Source: Allotamlana fucoidanivorans
GTDB lineage: Bacteria > Bacteroidota > Bacteroidia > Flavobacteriales > Flavobacteriaceae
Direction: 5' to 3'
Length of the DNA stretch: 64,000 nucleotides
Assembly: GCF_045788535.1 (NCBI RefSeq)
Contig: NZ_CP074074.1
Location: 3,038,001-3,102,000, forward strand
Part shown: positions 34,892-44,064 of the stretch, piece after piece
Numbering within the stretch: position 1 is the first letter of the stretch
How the letters are laid out: each line of letters starts with the position of its first letter
Notes under the pieces: generated by a model
The model's input: the letters and a program-made list of their open reading frames with translations, nothing else
Told to the model about the DNA's origin: nothing
The model's database searches: none
Position numbers and translations under genes: made by a program

Positions 34892-36457
34892 ATGAAAATA
34901 TTCTCAAAGGAACAGGTTTACCAAGGTGATAAGCTTACAATAGAACGCCAAAATATATCCTCAACCGATCTTATGGAACGGGCGGGAACTCAAATTTTTA
35001 ATTGGATACATAGTAAGATGCAGGGATCTCAAGTACCTATTCATATATTTTGTGGTATTGGTAATAATGGGGGTGATGGTTTAGTACTTGCACGTCATTT
35101 AATTACCCATGGTTATAATGTAAATACGTTTATAGTGAATTGCAGTGATAAACGTTCAAAGGGTTTTTTAGTTAATTATGATCGCATAAAAAATGTCACT
35201 AAAAAATGGCCTGTATTATTAAATTGTAGTGAAGATTTTCCTGATATCAATCCTAAAGATATTATTGTTGATGCCGTTTTTGGAATTGGTTTAAATCGAC
35301 CCATTAATGATTGGGTTAAAGCATTATTTGTACATTTTAGGTTAAGTAAGGCTTTTACATTATCGGTTGACATTCCGTCAGGACTTTATATGGATAAACC
35401 AGTAGAAGATGAAGAAGCTGTTGTTATGGCTGGATTTACACTTAGTTTAGCTTCACCTAAATTAGTTTTTTTCTTACCTGAAACAGCTAAGTATACTGCT
35501 CAATGGGAGGTGTTAGATATTGGATTAGATCAAGAATTTTTACTTGCTACCCAAACAGATGTTGAGTTGATTAGCAAACATGAGGTGATACCTAATTATA
35601 TGCCCCGTGATACATTTGTGCACAAAGGGAAGTTAGGTCATGCTTTAATTATTGGTGGAAGTTACGGAAAAATTGGTGCAGTAACTTTGTGTAGTAAAGC
35701 CACGCTTTCGGCAGGTTCGGGTTTGGTTACGGCTTTTGTGCCTAAATGCGGCTATATACCTTTGCAATCATCATTTCCTGAAGCCATGGTTCTTACCGAT
35801 AAACATGAACATTTGCTTACAGCCATAAGTTTTGATATAAAACCTAATGTTATTGCCTTTGGTGTTGGAGCAGGAACCCATGACCTTACAACTTATGCCT
35901 TTGAAGATTTTTTAAGAACAAATAGTACGCCATTGGTTATTGATGCAGACGGACTTAATTTATTAGCAGAGCATAAGCATTTGTTAAAATTACTCCCTAA
36001 GAAAATCCCAACAGTTTTAACCCCACACCCAAAAGAATTAGAACGATTAATCGGGGTTTGGAGTGATGATTTTGATAAACTGAATAAAGTGAAAGCGTTT
36101 TCAAAAAAACACCACGTTATTGTTGTTATAAAAGGCGCTCATACCATAACTGTTTTTGATGACAAATTATATATTAATACCACTGGAAATCCAGGCTTGG
36201 CTACAGCAGGCAGCGGTGATGTGTTAACTGGCGTGATTACAGGTTTAATAGCGCAAGGGTATCATCCAGTTGTTGCCGCTATTTTTGGTGTTTATTTACA
36301 TGGCGCATCGGCTGATATTGCGGTTCCTGATTTTGGTTATGAAAGTTTAATAGCAAGCCATATTATTGAGTATTTAGGAGCGGCCTTTTTAGATTTATTT
36401 CAACAACCTGAACCAAGTAATAAGAGTGAAACACCATCTAAAGCAGCGGATAATTAA
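34892..36457 (+). CDS. nnr: Bifunctional NAD(P)H-hydrate epimerase / ADP-dependent dehydratase
   Basis: 521 aa fusion that repairs hydrated NAD(P)H. Residues 1 to about 215 form the YjeF_N epimerase (DLMERAGTQIFNWI, CGIGNNGGDGLVLARHL, DAVFGIGLNRPI, VDIPSGL). About 230-505 form the ribokinase-like dehydratase (KGKLGHALIIGGSYGKIGAV, TPHPKELERLIG, VVIKGAHTIT, NTTGNPGLATAGSGDVLTGVI). Complete and cytoplasmic. Divergent from the thr operon and convergent with the TlpA lipoprotein, from which a good hairpin separates it. Confidence 0.96.
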   Translation: MKIFSKEQVYQGDKLTIERQNISSTDLMERAGTQIFNWIHSKMQGSQVPIHIFCGIGNNGGDGLVLARHLITHGYNVNTFIVNCSDKRSKGFLVNYDRIKNVTKKWPVLLNCSEDFPDINPKDIIVDAVFGIGLNRPINDWVKALFVHFRLSKAFTLSVDIPSGLYMDKPVEDEEAVVMAGFTLSLASPKLVFFLPETAKYTAQWEVLDIGLDQEFLLATQTDVELISKHEVIPNYMPRDTFVHKGKLGHALIIGGSYGKIGAVTLCSKATLSAGSGLVTAFVPKCGYIPLQSSFPEAMVLTDKHEHLLTAISFDIKPNVIAFGVGAGTHDLTTYAFEDFLRTNSTPLVIDADGLNLLAEHKHLLKLLPKKIPTVLTPHPKELERLIGVWSDDFDKLNKVKAFSKKHHVIVVIKGAHTITVFDDKLYINTTGNPGLATAGSGDVLTGVITGLIAQGYHPVVAAIFGVYLHGASADIAVPDFGYESLIASHIIEYLGAAFLDLFQQPEPSNKSETPSKAADN

Positions 36458-36485
36458 AAAAGCCGCTTCATCTGAAACGGCTTTT
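36458..36485. terminator. Bidirectional terminator between nnr and the TlpA gene
   Basis: 13-bp stem with one mismatch (AAAAGCCGCTTCA at 36458-36470, TGAAACGGCTTTT at 36473-36485). A and T runs on the two sides suit both convergent genes. Confidence 0.85.
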
Positions 36486-36516
36486 ACATTGATTTAAAAC
36501 GGAGAGTAAGTTGTGG

Positions 36517-37890
36517 TTATATGCTCTTTGAATTTAGCAGTGTTTCTAATTCAGGGTTTGAAGGTCGTGGTGCGTTTGCATCAACAATATTACCCTGATC
36601 ATCAATTAAAATAAACCTTGGAATACCTTGAATTTGATAGTCTTGAACAAACTTTGAATTCCAATCATTATCAGCAAATAACTGCATACCACCAAGTTCT
36701 TTTTCCTGTACCATTGCTTTCCATTTGTCGTGGTCAGTCAATCGGTCTATTGAAACACTTACAAATTCAATATTTTTACCATGAAATTTCTTTTCAACTT
36801 CCTTTAAAAATGGAATTTCTCTTTTACATGGTCCGCACCACGTAGCCCAAACATCAATGTAAACATATTTGCCTTTTAAATCATCAAGCGATGTGGTGCC
36901 ACCTTTGTAGTTTTCGTAATCTACAAATTTAGGAGACGGTTTACCTACTGCTAAAGCGGTTAGCTTATTATATTTTTCAGTAATTAAGGTATTGTTTTTT
37001 TCGTCAGTAGACTGTTCCATATAGGCATTATAGAACGTATCAACATCCTTAGAATATCCCATATTTTGATTAGCAAATTCAAAAAGAAGGGTGTTTTTTA
37101 TGGTTGCAGATTGTACTTCTTGAACAGTTTTAACAAATGCTAAATCCCTTTCTATAGATTCTGTTGTAGCACGTTCATTGGCTTGTTTTACATAGTGATT
37201 CGTTACAAGCTCCTTATAATTATTAGAGAAGTTAAAATCAGCTTCATTATTATAATCAAAACCATCAAAATCTTTTAAAAACCCTTCAGAAACTTTAAAT
37301 GTTTGGTCTTTAGTAAAATATCTGTGAGCCATTTCATACTCATTAATTCGGGCTAAATAGAAATAATGTAAATTACGTTTCTCTTTATCTATAAAATCAC
37401 TTGAAATGCCTTTAAAATCATTAAGTAATTTTTCGTTAGACGCTTTTATATCCTGAAACTTCTTTTTAAACGCTTCTTCATCTAGGGTATATAATTCTGC
37501 ATTATTACCCATCAAGGTCTGTTCATTTTTTCTTTTGGCGATTAAATAATTGTTCACTTCAGACCCTGATCCTTCTATTTTTAAAGAATTGGTAAAATCT
37601 TGAGCATCATAACTAATATTTAAATTATAGCCAGGTTCTAAATGAAGAAATACGGGGTTTTTACCATCATATAGCACATAAGCATTTGTGTTAGGCACGA
37701 TGGTGTCATTAAAAGTGCCATCACTTGCTATTTCAAGATTTTCTTTATAACTTCTGTCAAAACTGTTTATGGTAACATCACCAACTGCTTTGTTAGTGAT
37801 CTTCCCAGAAATTACGGCATATCCAATTTTGGGTTCATTCTTACATGCTAGAATGGAAATTGAAACCGCTAATAAGAGTAACTTTTTCAT
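36517..37890 (-). CDS. TlpA-like thioredoxin-fold lipoprotein with DUF4369 domain
   Basis: 457 aa. Lipoprotein signal with lipobox SILAC at residue about 16. An N-terminal DUF4369-type beta domain (YAVISGKITNKAVGDVTINSFD) is followed by a helical middle region. From about 315 comes a thioredoxin fold with the redox motif WATWCGPCKREIPFLKEVE and cis-Pro segment GIPRFILIDDQG. It is a periplasm-facing disulfide reductase of the TlpA/ResA type, frequent in Bacteroidota; the partner is unknown. Exact -7 box 21 bases before the ATG. Confidence 0.9.
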   Translation of the reverse strand: MKKLLLLAVSISILACKNEPKIGYAVISGKITNKAVGDVTINSFDRSYKENLEIASDGTFNDTIVPNTNAYVLYDGKNPVFLHLEPGYNLNISYDAQDFTNSLKIEGSGSEVNNYLIAKRKNEQTLMGNNAELYTLDEEAFKKKFQDIKASNEKLLNDFKGISSDFIDKEKRNLHYFYLARINEYEMAHRYFTKDQTFKVSEGFLKDFDGFDYNNEADFNFSNNYKELVTNHYVKQANERATTESIERDLAFVKTVQEVQSATIKNTLLFEFANQNMGYSKDVDTFYNAYMEQSTDEKNNTLITEKYNKLTALAVGKPSPKFVDYENYKGGTTSLDDLKGKYVYIDVWATWCGPCKREIPFLKEVEKKFHGKNIEFVSVSIDRLTDHDKWKAMVQEKELGGMQLFADNDWNSKFVQDYQIQGIPRFILIDDQGNIVDANAPRPSNPELETLLNSKSI

Positions 37891-37911
37891 TGTAAATTTT
37901 TAAGATTTTTT

Positions 37912-37919
37912 CAAAAATA
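37912..37919 (-). promoter_or_regulatory. -7 box for the TlpA-like lipoprotein
   Basis: Minus strand TATTTTTG, an exact TAnnTTTG match, 21 bases upstream of the ATG at 37890. Confidence 0.55.
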
Positions 37920-37984
37920 AACAAATGAAAAGTTTTTAGAATTTAAATGTTAATTTCTTAACATTTTTGATGCTTAAAAGCATA

Positions 37985-38839
37985 TTACATCGGGTGTGTT
38001 AACTCTGAATAGGGTATTATTTTGGGAATAATATTTAGAGCATGCAACTTTTTTTGAACATTAAAAACAGCTGCCTCATCAATTTGATTTTGAGACCATT
38101 CGGTAATATCTAACCAAGATTTAACATCATTTAATTGTTGCTCATAGCGCTCTGAAATAGTTTCTGCAATATGTGGTATGTTTTTAAAGCCGACAGTATT
38201 AGTATTAATAATATGAAGAATACGTTTTAATACAAGGTCGTGTTTTGATATAAAATCTTCTCTCACTGCAATAACGAAACAGGGCCAAGGTGACGGACAG
38301 TTACCTATGCGCCTAAAAACACCGCGATCTACAAGTGGTTTTGTAGTGAATTTTTCCCATAAAAAATAATCAGCATCACCAGAGGTTAAGCCTTCAATAG
38401 CACCGTTTAAATTATTAATAACCTTAAAATTAAGGTCGGTTTCTAAATTCCAATGATGATTTTCGGCATTTATATAAGCCATCAAATGTGATCCTGATCC
38501 ATAGCGACTTATGGCTGCCTTACTCTTTTTTAAATCATTTATATGTTTATATTTAGAGTGATGCGCTACATGAACACCCCATACTAAGGGGGATTGAACA
38601 AATGTTTGAACAATTTTACTTGGGTTTCCTGCAATAATATCTTTAATAATACCCTCTGTCAAAATCACTGCCATATCAATATCCCCATGGCGTAAAGCGC
38701 TGCACATAGCACCGGTGCCTTCATGATAGTCGTGCCATCTTAAATTGATATTTTCTTGTTTATAGATGCCTTCTTTTAAAGTAAGATACCAAGGGAGGTT
38801 GAAATGCTCTGGGACGCCACCAATATTTACATTGATCAT
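37985..38839 (-). CDS. Cytoplasmic periplasmic-binding-protein-fold protein (NMT1/SsuA-like)
   Basis: 284 aa. Type 2 PBP fold of the NMT1/SsuA kind: NIGGVPEHFNLPWYLTLKEGIYKQENINL, CSALRHGDIDMAVILTEGIIKDIIAG, KAAISRYGSGSHLMAY and LNGAIEGLTSGDADYFLWE. There is no signal peptide or lipobox, so it should stay in the cytoplasm, unlike ABC-transporter binding proteins, and no ABC genes are near. It is last of a five-gene operon, 11 bases after the nucleoside phosphorylase. Role unknown; binding of a small metabolite is likely. Confidence 0.75.
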   Translation of the reverse strand: MINVNIGGVPEHFNLPWYLTLKEGIYKQENINLRWHDYHEGTGAMCSALRHGDIDMAVILTEGIIKDIIAGNPSKIVQTFVQSPLVWGVHVAHHSKYKHINDLKKSKAAISRYGSGSHLMAYINAENHHWNLETDLNFKVINNLNGAIEGLTSGDADYFLWEKFTTKPLVDRGVFRRIGNCPSPWPCFVIAVREDFISKHDLVLKRILHIINTNTVGFKNIPHIAETISERYEQQLNDVKSWLDITEWSQNQIDEAAVFNVQKKLHALNIIPKIIPYSELTHPM

Positions 38840-38850
38840 ATGTTAAACAT

Positions 38851-39720
38851 TTATTCTACTAATTTATCTAGGGTGTATTTTATAAGCTTGTCAATAGTTA
38901 GAGCAGGTTTTTTGGTAAAATTCCCAGTGGCTCTATTGGCTATTATAGCATTTAACGATAGGGCTTCATGACCCAGTAATTTAGCTAGACCAAAAATAGC
39001 TGATGTTTCCATTTCAAAATTACTGATTCTAATATTATTGTATTCAAAATTATCCATTTTGCTGTTGAGTTGTGCGTCTTGAACAGGGAGTCTTAAAACG
39101 CGCCCTTGCGGACCATAAAAACCTCCAGCGGTAGCGGTCAAGCCTTCGTATGTTTGTTCACTTTTCAATTGGTCTCTTAATATTTGACTTCCTTCAATAA
39201 TTATGGGGCGTGCTTTATTCGGACTCCAATTAGTATGAGTAATAAAGGCTTGTTCAAAATCAGGGGTATTAATATTGTTGAGTTGATAGGCATGTAACAT
39301 ACCGTTTATGTCTAAGCCGTGTGTGCTTAAAACAAAGGTATCTACGGGTATATGCGCTTGTAAAGATCCTGAAGTGCCAATTCTAATAATATGGAGTTTG
39401 GTTAAGGTTTCTTTAATTTGCCTTGTACCAAAGTCTATATTCACTAGAGCATCTAATTCGTTTAAAACAATATCAATATTATCGGGACCAATGCCTGTTG
39501 AAATTACCGTTATTCGTTTTTTTTTATAATATCCTGTATGGGTTTTAAATTCACGTTTTTGAATTTTAAACTCAATTCTATCAAAATATTTAGAAACCTT
39601 TTCAACCCTATCTTGATCGCCAACCAAAATAATGGTTTTGGCAACGTGTTCTGGTTTCAAATTAAGATGGTAAATACTATTATCTGGATTTAGGATAAGT
39701 TCAGATTCTTTAATAGGCAT
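38851..39720 (-). CDS. Nucleoside phosphorylase (uridine phosphorylase-like)
   Basis: 289 aa. PNP_UDP_1 family: TIILVGDQDRVEKVSKYFD (phosphate site), VISTGIGPDNIDIVLNELDALVNID, HIIRIGTSGSLQAHIPVDTFVLS, and ISNFEMETSAIFGLAKLLGH with the ribose-binding Glu-Met-Glu. It cleaves a nucleoside with phosphate to a base and ribose-1-phosphate; uridine preference is from resemblance only. It overlaps the DUF1835 gene by 11 bases. An active-site loop around GGFYGPQGRVLRLP departs from E. coli Udp. Confidence 0.88.
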   Translation of the reverse strand: MPIKESELILNPDNSIYHLNLKPEHVAKTIILVGDQDRVEKVSKYFDRIEFKIQKREFKTHTGYYKKKRITVISTGIGPDNIDIVLNELDALVNIDFGTRQIKETLTKLHIIRIGTSGSLQAHIPVDTFVLSTHGLDINGMLHAYQLNNINTPDFEQAFITHTNWSPNKARPIIIEGSQILRDQLKSEQTYEGLTATAGGFYGPQGRVLRLPVQDAQLNSKMDNFEYNNIRISNFEMETSAIFGLAKLLGHEALSLNAIIANRATGNFTKKPALTIDKLIKYTLDKLVE

Positions 39721-40651
39721 TGGTTATATTTTTAATAAGTTTATTTTGTTCCTTACTAAATGAGAAATTTTGTGTGCTAACCCCTCCGTATACCATATGA
39801 GTCTGGATTATTTTTGAAAAATTCTTTTGGTTTAAAAGCGCTTCATGTCCAGCTCTGTTTAGCTTTAAACCAGATTCATTTTCGTCAAAAAAATAATTAA
39901 GTTTTTCAATGATTCTATTGATTTGCATATCACCAAATCCATAGTAACCTTGGTAATTGAGAGCATAACCTAACAAGTGGTGTTTTGATTTCACCTCATT
40001 TTCCTTAATAATTTTAAGAATATTGGTTTCTAACACATTTAAACCTGTTATGGAATCAGGAAAGCGCTCTAAGTGGGCTTTTAAGCAATTACTTAAATAT
40101 TGGAAAGAAGATGATTTTACAATAAATGGTTTGAGTAGGTTGTGGTCTTTGCCACAATATATACCCCAAATGGTTGCTGCTAAATCTATGTCCTCTTGAT
40201 TTAGTTTGATTTTGTTTTTATAATGATCAAGAAGCTGTTTTGTGTTTAGTTCGTTTAATCCTTTTAAGTTTTTACTACCATGTACACGGCCACTACAAAC
40301 CAGATAGAGTGGGAGGTTAATTTTTTTTTGAAGCAATAAATTTATCACGGCAAGCATATTTATATGACAAAATAAATCATACTCAAACCATAATACAATT
40401 TCAGAATAATCATCTATGGCACTTAACTGTTTTAATGCAAACTCCACTTTGTTAAAATCAAGTTCAACATTATAAAACTCTAGTAAAAATTGACTTCTAG
40501 CTTGAATGAAATCGTTACAATGAATAATTTCTTGAGTGGGGCCTTCGCAAAGAATTTCCTGCCAAGTCAACTTTTCTCCCTCTATTTTTAAATCATTTAA
40601 GTAAGTAGTTAAATTACCTCCGTTGGTAATGTGAAGTGTTTGTTTATTCAT
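39710..40651 (-). CDS. DUF1835 domain protein
   Basis: 313 aa. The N-terminal DUF1835 motif is LHITNGGNLTTYLNDLKIEGEKLTWQEILCEGPT, with the acidic WFEYDLFCHINML segment (residues about 94-106) conserved in this family. The C-terminal half (GRFPDSITGLN-like RFPDSITGLNVLETNILKII) resembles DUF3658-type helical regions. Biochemical role unknown. It sits between SUI1 and the nucleoside phosphorylase with 3-base spacing and an overlap, so it is in the same operon. Confidence 0.8.
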   Translation of the reverse strand: MNKQTLHITNGGNLTTYLNDLKIEGEKLTWQEILCEGPTQEIIHCNDFIQARSQFLLEFYNVELDFNKVEFALKQLSAIDDYSEIVLWFEYDLFCHINMLAVINLLLQKKINLPLYLVCSGRVHGSKNLKGLNELNTKQLLDHYKNKIKLNQEDIDLAATIWGIYCGKDHNLLKPFIVKSSSFQYLSNCLKAHLERFPDSITGLNVLETNILKIIKENEVKSKHHLLGYALNYQGYYGFGDMQINRIIEKLNYFFDENESGLKLNRAGHEALLNQKNFSKIIQTHMVYGGVSTQNFSFSKEQNKLIKNITNAY

Positions 40652-40654
40652 GAT

Positions 40655-40984
40655 TTATCCGCCAACGCGTTTTACTTTAAAGCCTTTTTCTTTTAGTATT
40701 TTCATGATGTTATCTCTATAGTCGCCCTGAATAATAATTTTATCATCTTTAAAGCTTCCGCCCACACTGAGTTTGGTTTTTATATCCTTTGCTAAAATTT
40801 TAAAATCTTCGTTTGCTCCAGTATATCCCTCAAGAATAGTAATAGGTTTGCCTTTACGCTTTTCATATTTACAAATTATAGGGTCATCTTGAATCCAAAT
40901 ACCAGACTCATTTGAAGGGGGGGGTGGGGTTTCTTCTTGAACATGATCAGGAAAGAGATTTTTGAGTTGATCTTGTAAATCCAT
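40655..40984 (-). CDS. SUI1/eIF1-type translation initiation factor (YciH-like)
   Basis: 109 aa. The SUI1 core begins near residue 35: YEKRKGKPITILEGYTG, ILAKDIKTKLSVGGSFKDDKIIIQGDYRDNIMKILKEKGFKVKRVGG. This is the classical SUI1 fold with GG turn. An acidic, proline-rich N-terminal extension (EETPPPP, about residues 17-23) precedes it. In E. coli, YciH modulates start-site fidelity under stress. It is two bases downstream of the dioxygenase stop. Confidence 0.9.
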   Translation of the reverse strand: MDLQDQLKNLFPDHVQEETPPPPSNESGIWIQDDPIICKYEKRKGKPITILEGYTGANEDFKILAKDIKTKLSVGGSFKDDKIIIQGDYRDNIMKILKEKGFKVKRVGG

Positions 40985-40986
40985 AT

Positions 40987-41937
40987 TTATTTTTTTATCA
41001 ATCCTAGTTCAATTAAACGTTCATTTAAAAATTCGCCCGCCGTGATATCTTCAAATTGTTTGGGGTGTTGTTCATTAACACAAACATTTAGAACATCTAA
41101 TTTCATGTCGCTTATAGGATGCATGAAAAACGGAATGGAATACCGCGAGGTGCCCCAAAGTTCTTTAGGCGGATTTACCACACGATGAATGGTTGATTTA
41201 AGTTTGTTGTTTGTATGACGTGATAGCATATCTCCAACGTTAATCATAAGTTCATCTGGTTGGGCAATAGCATCAATCCATTCTCCTTTATGATTTTGTA
41301 CCTGAAGGCCTCTACCTTGGGCGCCCATTAACAAAGTAATTAAATTGATGTCGCCATGAGCAGCAGCCCTAACAGCATCATTAGGTTCTTCTGTAATAGG
41401 CGGGTAGTGTATTGGACGCAATATAGAGTTGCCGTTGTGTATGTAATCATCAAAATAGGTTTCATCTAGGCCCAAATGCAGTGCCAAAGCTCTTAATACA
41501 TATTTGGCTGTTTTTTCTAGCATTTTATACGCTTGTTTCCCTGTGGTATTGAACTCTGGTAATTCTTCAACAATAACATTGTCAGGGTACAGTGCTTTCA
41601 GTTTGTCATCATTCTCCACATATTGACCAAAATGCCAAAACTCTTTTAAATCACCTTCTTTCTTTCCTTTTGCGCTTTCTTTTCCAAAAGACACATATCC
41701 TCTTTGTCCGCCAATACCAGGGATTTCATATTTCTGCTTTGTTTCAAGTGGTAAATCAAAAAAGTTTTTTACCTCCTTATATAAATTTGTTACCAGTTGA
41801 TCGTCTAGGAAATGACCTTTTAAAGCAACAAAACCAATATCTTCATAAGCTTTCCCTATGGCATCAACAAAATGTTGTTTCGTTTGAGGATTGTTAGACA
41901 AGAAGTCTTTTAAATTTACACTGGGTATAGTATTCAT
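40987..41937 (-). CDS. 2-oxoglutarate/Fe(II)-dependent dioxygenase, isopenicillin-N-synthase family
   Basis: 316 aa from ATG 41937 (MNTIPSVNLKDF), chosen over a start at 41982 because the -7 box at 41966-41973 lies between them. DIOX_N region: IPSVNLKDF and GFVALKGHFLD. Iron ligands: H and D of AAHGDINLITLLMG (HxD) and a distal His in KLKSTIHRVVNPPKE, followed by RYSIPFFMHP (Arg binds 2-oxoglutarate). Substrate unknown. First gene of the operon with SUI1, DUF1835, nucleoside phosphorylase and the PBP-fold protein. Confidence 0.9.
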   Translation of the reverse strand: MNTIPSVNLKDFLSNNPQTKQHFVDAIGKAYEDIGFVALKGHFLDDQLVTNLYKEVKNFFDLPLETKQKYEIPGIGGQRGYVSFGKESAKGKKEGDLKEFWHFGQYVENDDKLKALYPDNVIVEELPEFNTTGKQAYKMLEKTAKYVLRALALHLGLDETYFDDYIHNGNSILRPIHYPPITEEPNDAVRAAAHGDINLITLLMGAQGRGLQVQNHKGEWIDAIAQPDELMINVGDMLSRHTNNKLKSTIHRVVNPPKELWGTSRYSIPFFMHPISDMKLDVLNVCVNEQHPKQFEDITAGEFLNERLIELGLIKK

Positions 41938-41965
41938 TGGGTGATATTTAAAACGATAGTATCTA

Positions 41966-41973
41966 CAAATGTA
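41966..41973 (-). promoter_or_regulatory. -7 box for the dioxygenase-SUI1 operon
   Basis: Minus strand TACATTTG, an exact TAnnTTTG match, 29 bases upstream of the chosen ATG; it decides against the longer N-terminus. Confidence 0.65.
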
Positions 41974-42030
41974 CAAAAACATGACAAGGTTTTACTTAGG
42001 ACGAAGATTAAGCTTGTGGTCTTTTTATGC

Positions 42031-42038
42031 TATATTTG
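42031..42038 (+). promoter_or_regulatory. -7 box for the E1 dehydrogenase gene
   Basis: TATATTTG, an exact TAnnTTTG match, 43 bases before the ATG at 42082. Confidence 0.55.
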
Positions 42039-42081
42039 AATTTACGCACATATCGAGTAAAAGTTAATTCTCAAATGTTTT

Positions 42082-44058
42082 ATGGATTTTAATTTTGAAA
42101 ATATAGATAATCAACTCTTGTTACAGTTATACAAGAATATGTTGAAGCCAAGAATGATTGAGGAAAAAATGCTAATTCTTCTACGTCAGGGAAAAGTTAG
42201 TAAATGGTTTTCTGGAATTGGTCAAGAGGCTATATCGGTTGGAATTACTATGGCAATGCAAAGCTATGAGTACATTTTGCCTATGCACAGAAACCTTGGT
42301 GTTTTTACTGTCCGAGGTATTCCTTTGTATAGACTTTTTGCACAATGGCAGGGTAAGGCGTCAGGTTTTACAAAAGGAAGGGATAGATCCTTTCATTTTG
42401 GCACACAGCAGTATAAAATTGTTGGGATGATTTCTCATTTAGGACCTCAAATGGGGGTAGCCGATGGTATCGCCTTGGCTGCAAAATTAAAAAACAAAAA
42501 GGAGGTTGTGGCTGTTTTTTCAGGTGAAGGTGGCACCAGTGAAGGGGATTTTCATGAAGCTCTCAACGTGGCTTCTGTATGGCGTTTGCCTGTACTTTTT
42601 TGTATTGAAAACAATGGTTATGGTTTGTCAACACCAACCGCCGAACAATATCAGTGTAGAGATATTGCAGATCGGGGTGTAGGTTATGGTATGGAATCGC
42701 ATATTATTGATGGTAATAATATTCTGGAAGTGTATACTAAAGTTAATGACATAGCGCATAGTGTAAGGCAAAATCCCAGACCAGTTTTGTTAGAATTCAA
42801 GACCTTTAGGATGCGAGGACATGAAGAAGCTAGTGGTACAAAATATGTTCCTAAAGAATTGTTAGAACTTTGGCAAAAAAAAGATCCTATTCATTGTTTT
42901 TCTGAAGCTTTAAAAGAACAAGGTATTTTAAATAAAAGTCTTGAAATGCAATTTAAAGAGGTTGTTTCTAACGAAATAGAAGAACACTTAAAGGTTGCTT
43001 TTGAAGAATCAGAAATTGAATCAAATGAAACTTATGAGTTAAATGATGTGTTTCAAATGTTTGATTATGAAAGAATTATAATTGATAAAAAAATCAAAAA
43101 CATACGATTTGTTGATGCTATTTCCAGCGCACTGTATCAAAGCATGCAGAAACATGACCACCTAATTTTAATGGGACAAGATATTGCAGATTATGGCGGT
43201 GTTTTTAAGGTCACAGAAGGTTTTATTAAAGATTTTGGATATGAACGTGTTAGAAACACACCCATTTGTGAATCGGCAATAGTAGAAACGGCCATGGGAC
43301 TATCTATTGCAGGGATGAAGAGTGTGGTTGAAATGCAATTCGCTGATTTTGTTTCGTCAGGATTTAACCCAGTTGTTAATTATTTAGCAAAATCTCATTA
43401 CCGTTGGGGACAAAATGCCGATGTGGTTATAAGAATGCCTTGCGGAGGAGGGGTGGGGGCTGGTCCGTTTCATTCACAAACAAATGAAGCCTGGTTTACT
43501 AAAACGCCAGGTCTGAAAGTCGTTTATCCAGCCTTTCCTTTTGATGCTAAAGGCTTGTTAAACACTGCAATTAATGACCCCAATCCGGTTATGTTTTTTG
43601 AACATAAAGGATTGTATCGAACGGTAAGTCAGGATGTTCCAGAAGATTATTATACTATTCCTTTTGGAAAGGCAATGCTTTTAAGACAAGGAAATGATGT
43701 TACTGTTGTGAGTTACGGCGCAGCAGTTCACTGGGCAGTTGAAGTGTTAGATGATTTGCAAAATATCTCTGTTGATTTAATTGATTTAAGAACCCTCCAG
43801 CCATTGGACACTCAGACAGTATTTAATTCAGCGAAGAAAACAGGAAAAGTTATAATTTTTCAGGAAGATTCTCTTTTTGGTGGAGTGGCTAGTGATATTT
43901 CTGCGTTAATTATGGAACATTGTTTTGAATATTTAGACGCACCTGTAAAACGGGTTGCTAGTTTAGATACGCCAATTCCATTTTCCAATCCGCTAGAGGA
44001 AAATTATCTACCTAAAAAGCGTTTTAAAAAGATTTTAATAGACGTTTTAAATTACTAA
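42082..44058 (+). CDS. 2-oxo acid dehydrogenase E1, fused alpha and beta subunits
   Basis: 658 aa. Residues 1 to about 315 are the alpha part, with the thiamine-diphosphate motif GEGGTSEGDFHEALNVASVWRLPVLFCIENN; about 345-658 are the beta part (MGQDIADYGGVFKVTEG, TPICESAIVETAMGLSIAGMK, VRMPCGGG-like IRMPCGGGVGAGPFHSQ). The two-domain fusion is typical of branched-chain (2-oxoisovalerate) dehydrogenase E1 in Bacteroidota. It decarboxylates the keto acid and passes the acyl group to lipoyl E2, which is not nearby. The 3D-domain lipoprotein follows by six bases. Confidence 0.93.
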   Translation: MDFNFENIDNQLLLQLYKNMLKPRMIEEKMLILLRQGKVSKWFSGIGQEAISVGITMAMQSYEYILPMHRNLGVFTVRGIPLYRLFAQWQGKASGFTKGRDRSFHFGTQQYKIVGMISHLGPQMGVADGIALAAKLKNKKEVVAVFSGEGGTSEGDFHEALNVASVWRLPVLFCIENNGYGLSTPTAEQYQCRDIADRGVGYGMESHIIDGNNILEVYTKVNDIAHSVRQNPRPVLLEFKTFRMRGHEEASGTKYVPKELLELWQKKDPIHCFSEALKEQGILNKSLEMQFKEVVSNEIEEHLKVAFEESEIESNETYELNDVFQMFDYERIIIDKKIKNIRFVDAISSALYQSMQKHDHLILMGQDIADYGGVFKVTEGFIKDFGYERVRNTPICESAIVETAMGLSIAGMKSVVEMQFADFVSSGFNPVVNYLAKSHYRWGQNADVVIRMPCGGGVGAGPFHSQTNEAWFTKTPGLKVVYPAFPFDAKGLLNTAINDPNPVMFFEHKGLYRTVSQDVPEDYYTIPFGKAMLLRQGNDVTVVSYGAAVHWAVEVLDDLQNISVDLIDLRTLQPLDTQTVFNSAKKTGKVIIFQEDSLFGGVASDISALIMEHCFEYLDAPVKRVASLDTPIPFSNPLEENYLPKKRFKKILIDVLNY

Positions 44059-44064
44059 ATATAA

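Noticed and set aside
37985..39720. PBP-fold protein plus nucleoside phosphorylase as MqnA/MqnD and MqnB of the futalosine menaquinone pathway
   Set aside because: The PBP-fold sequence looks NMT1/SsuA-like rather than MqnA/D-like, the phosphorylase resembles uridine phosphorylase, and no other menaquinone gene is near.
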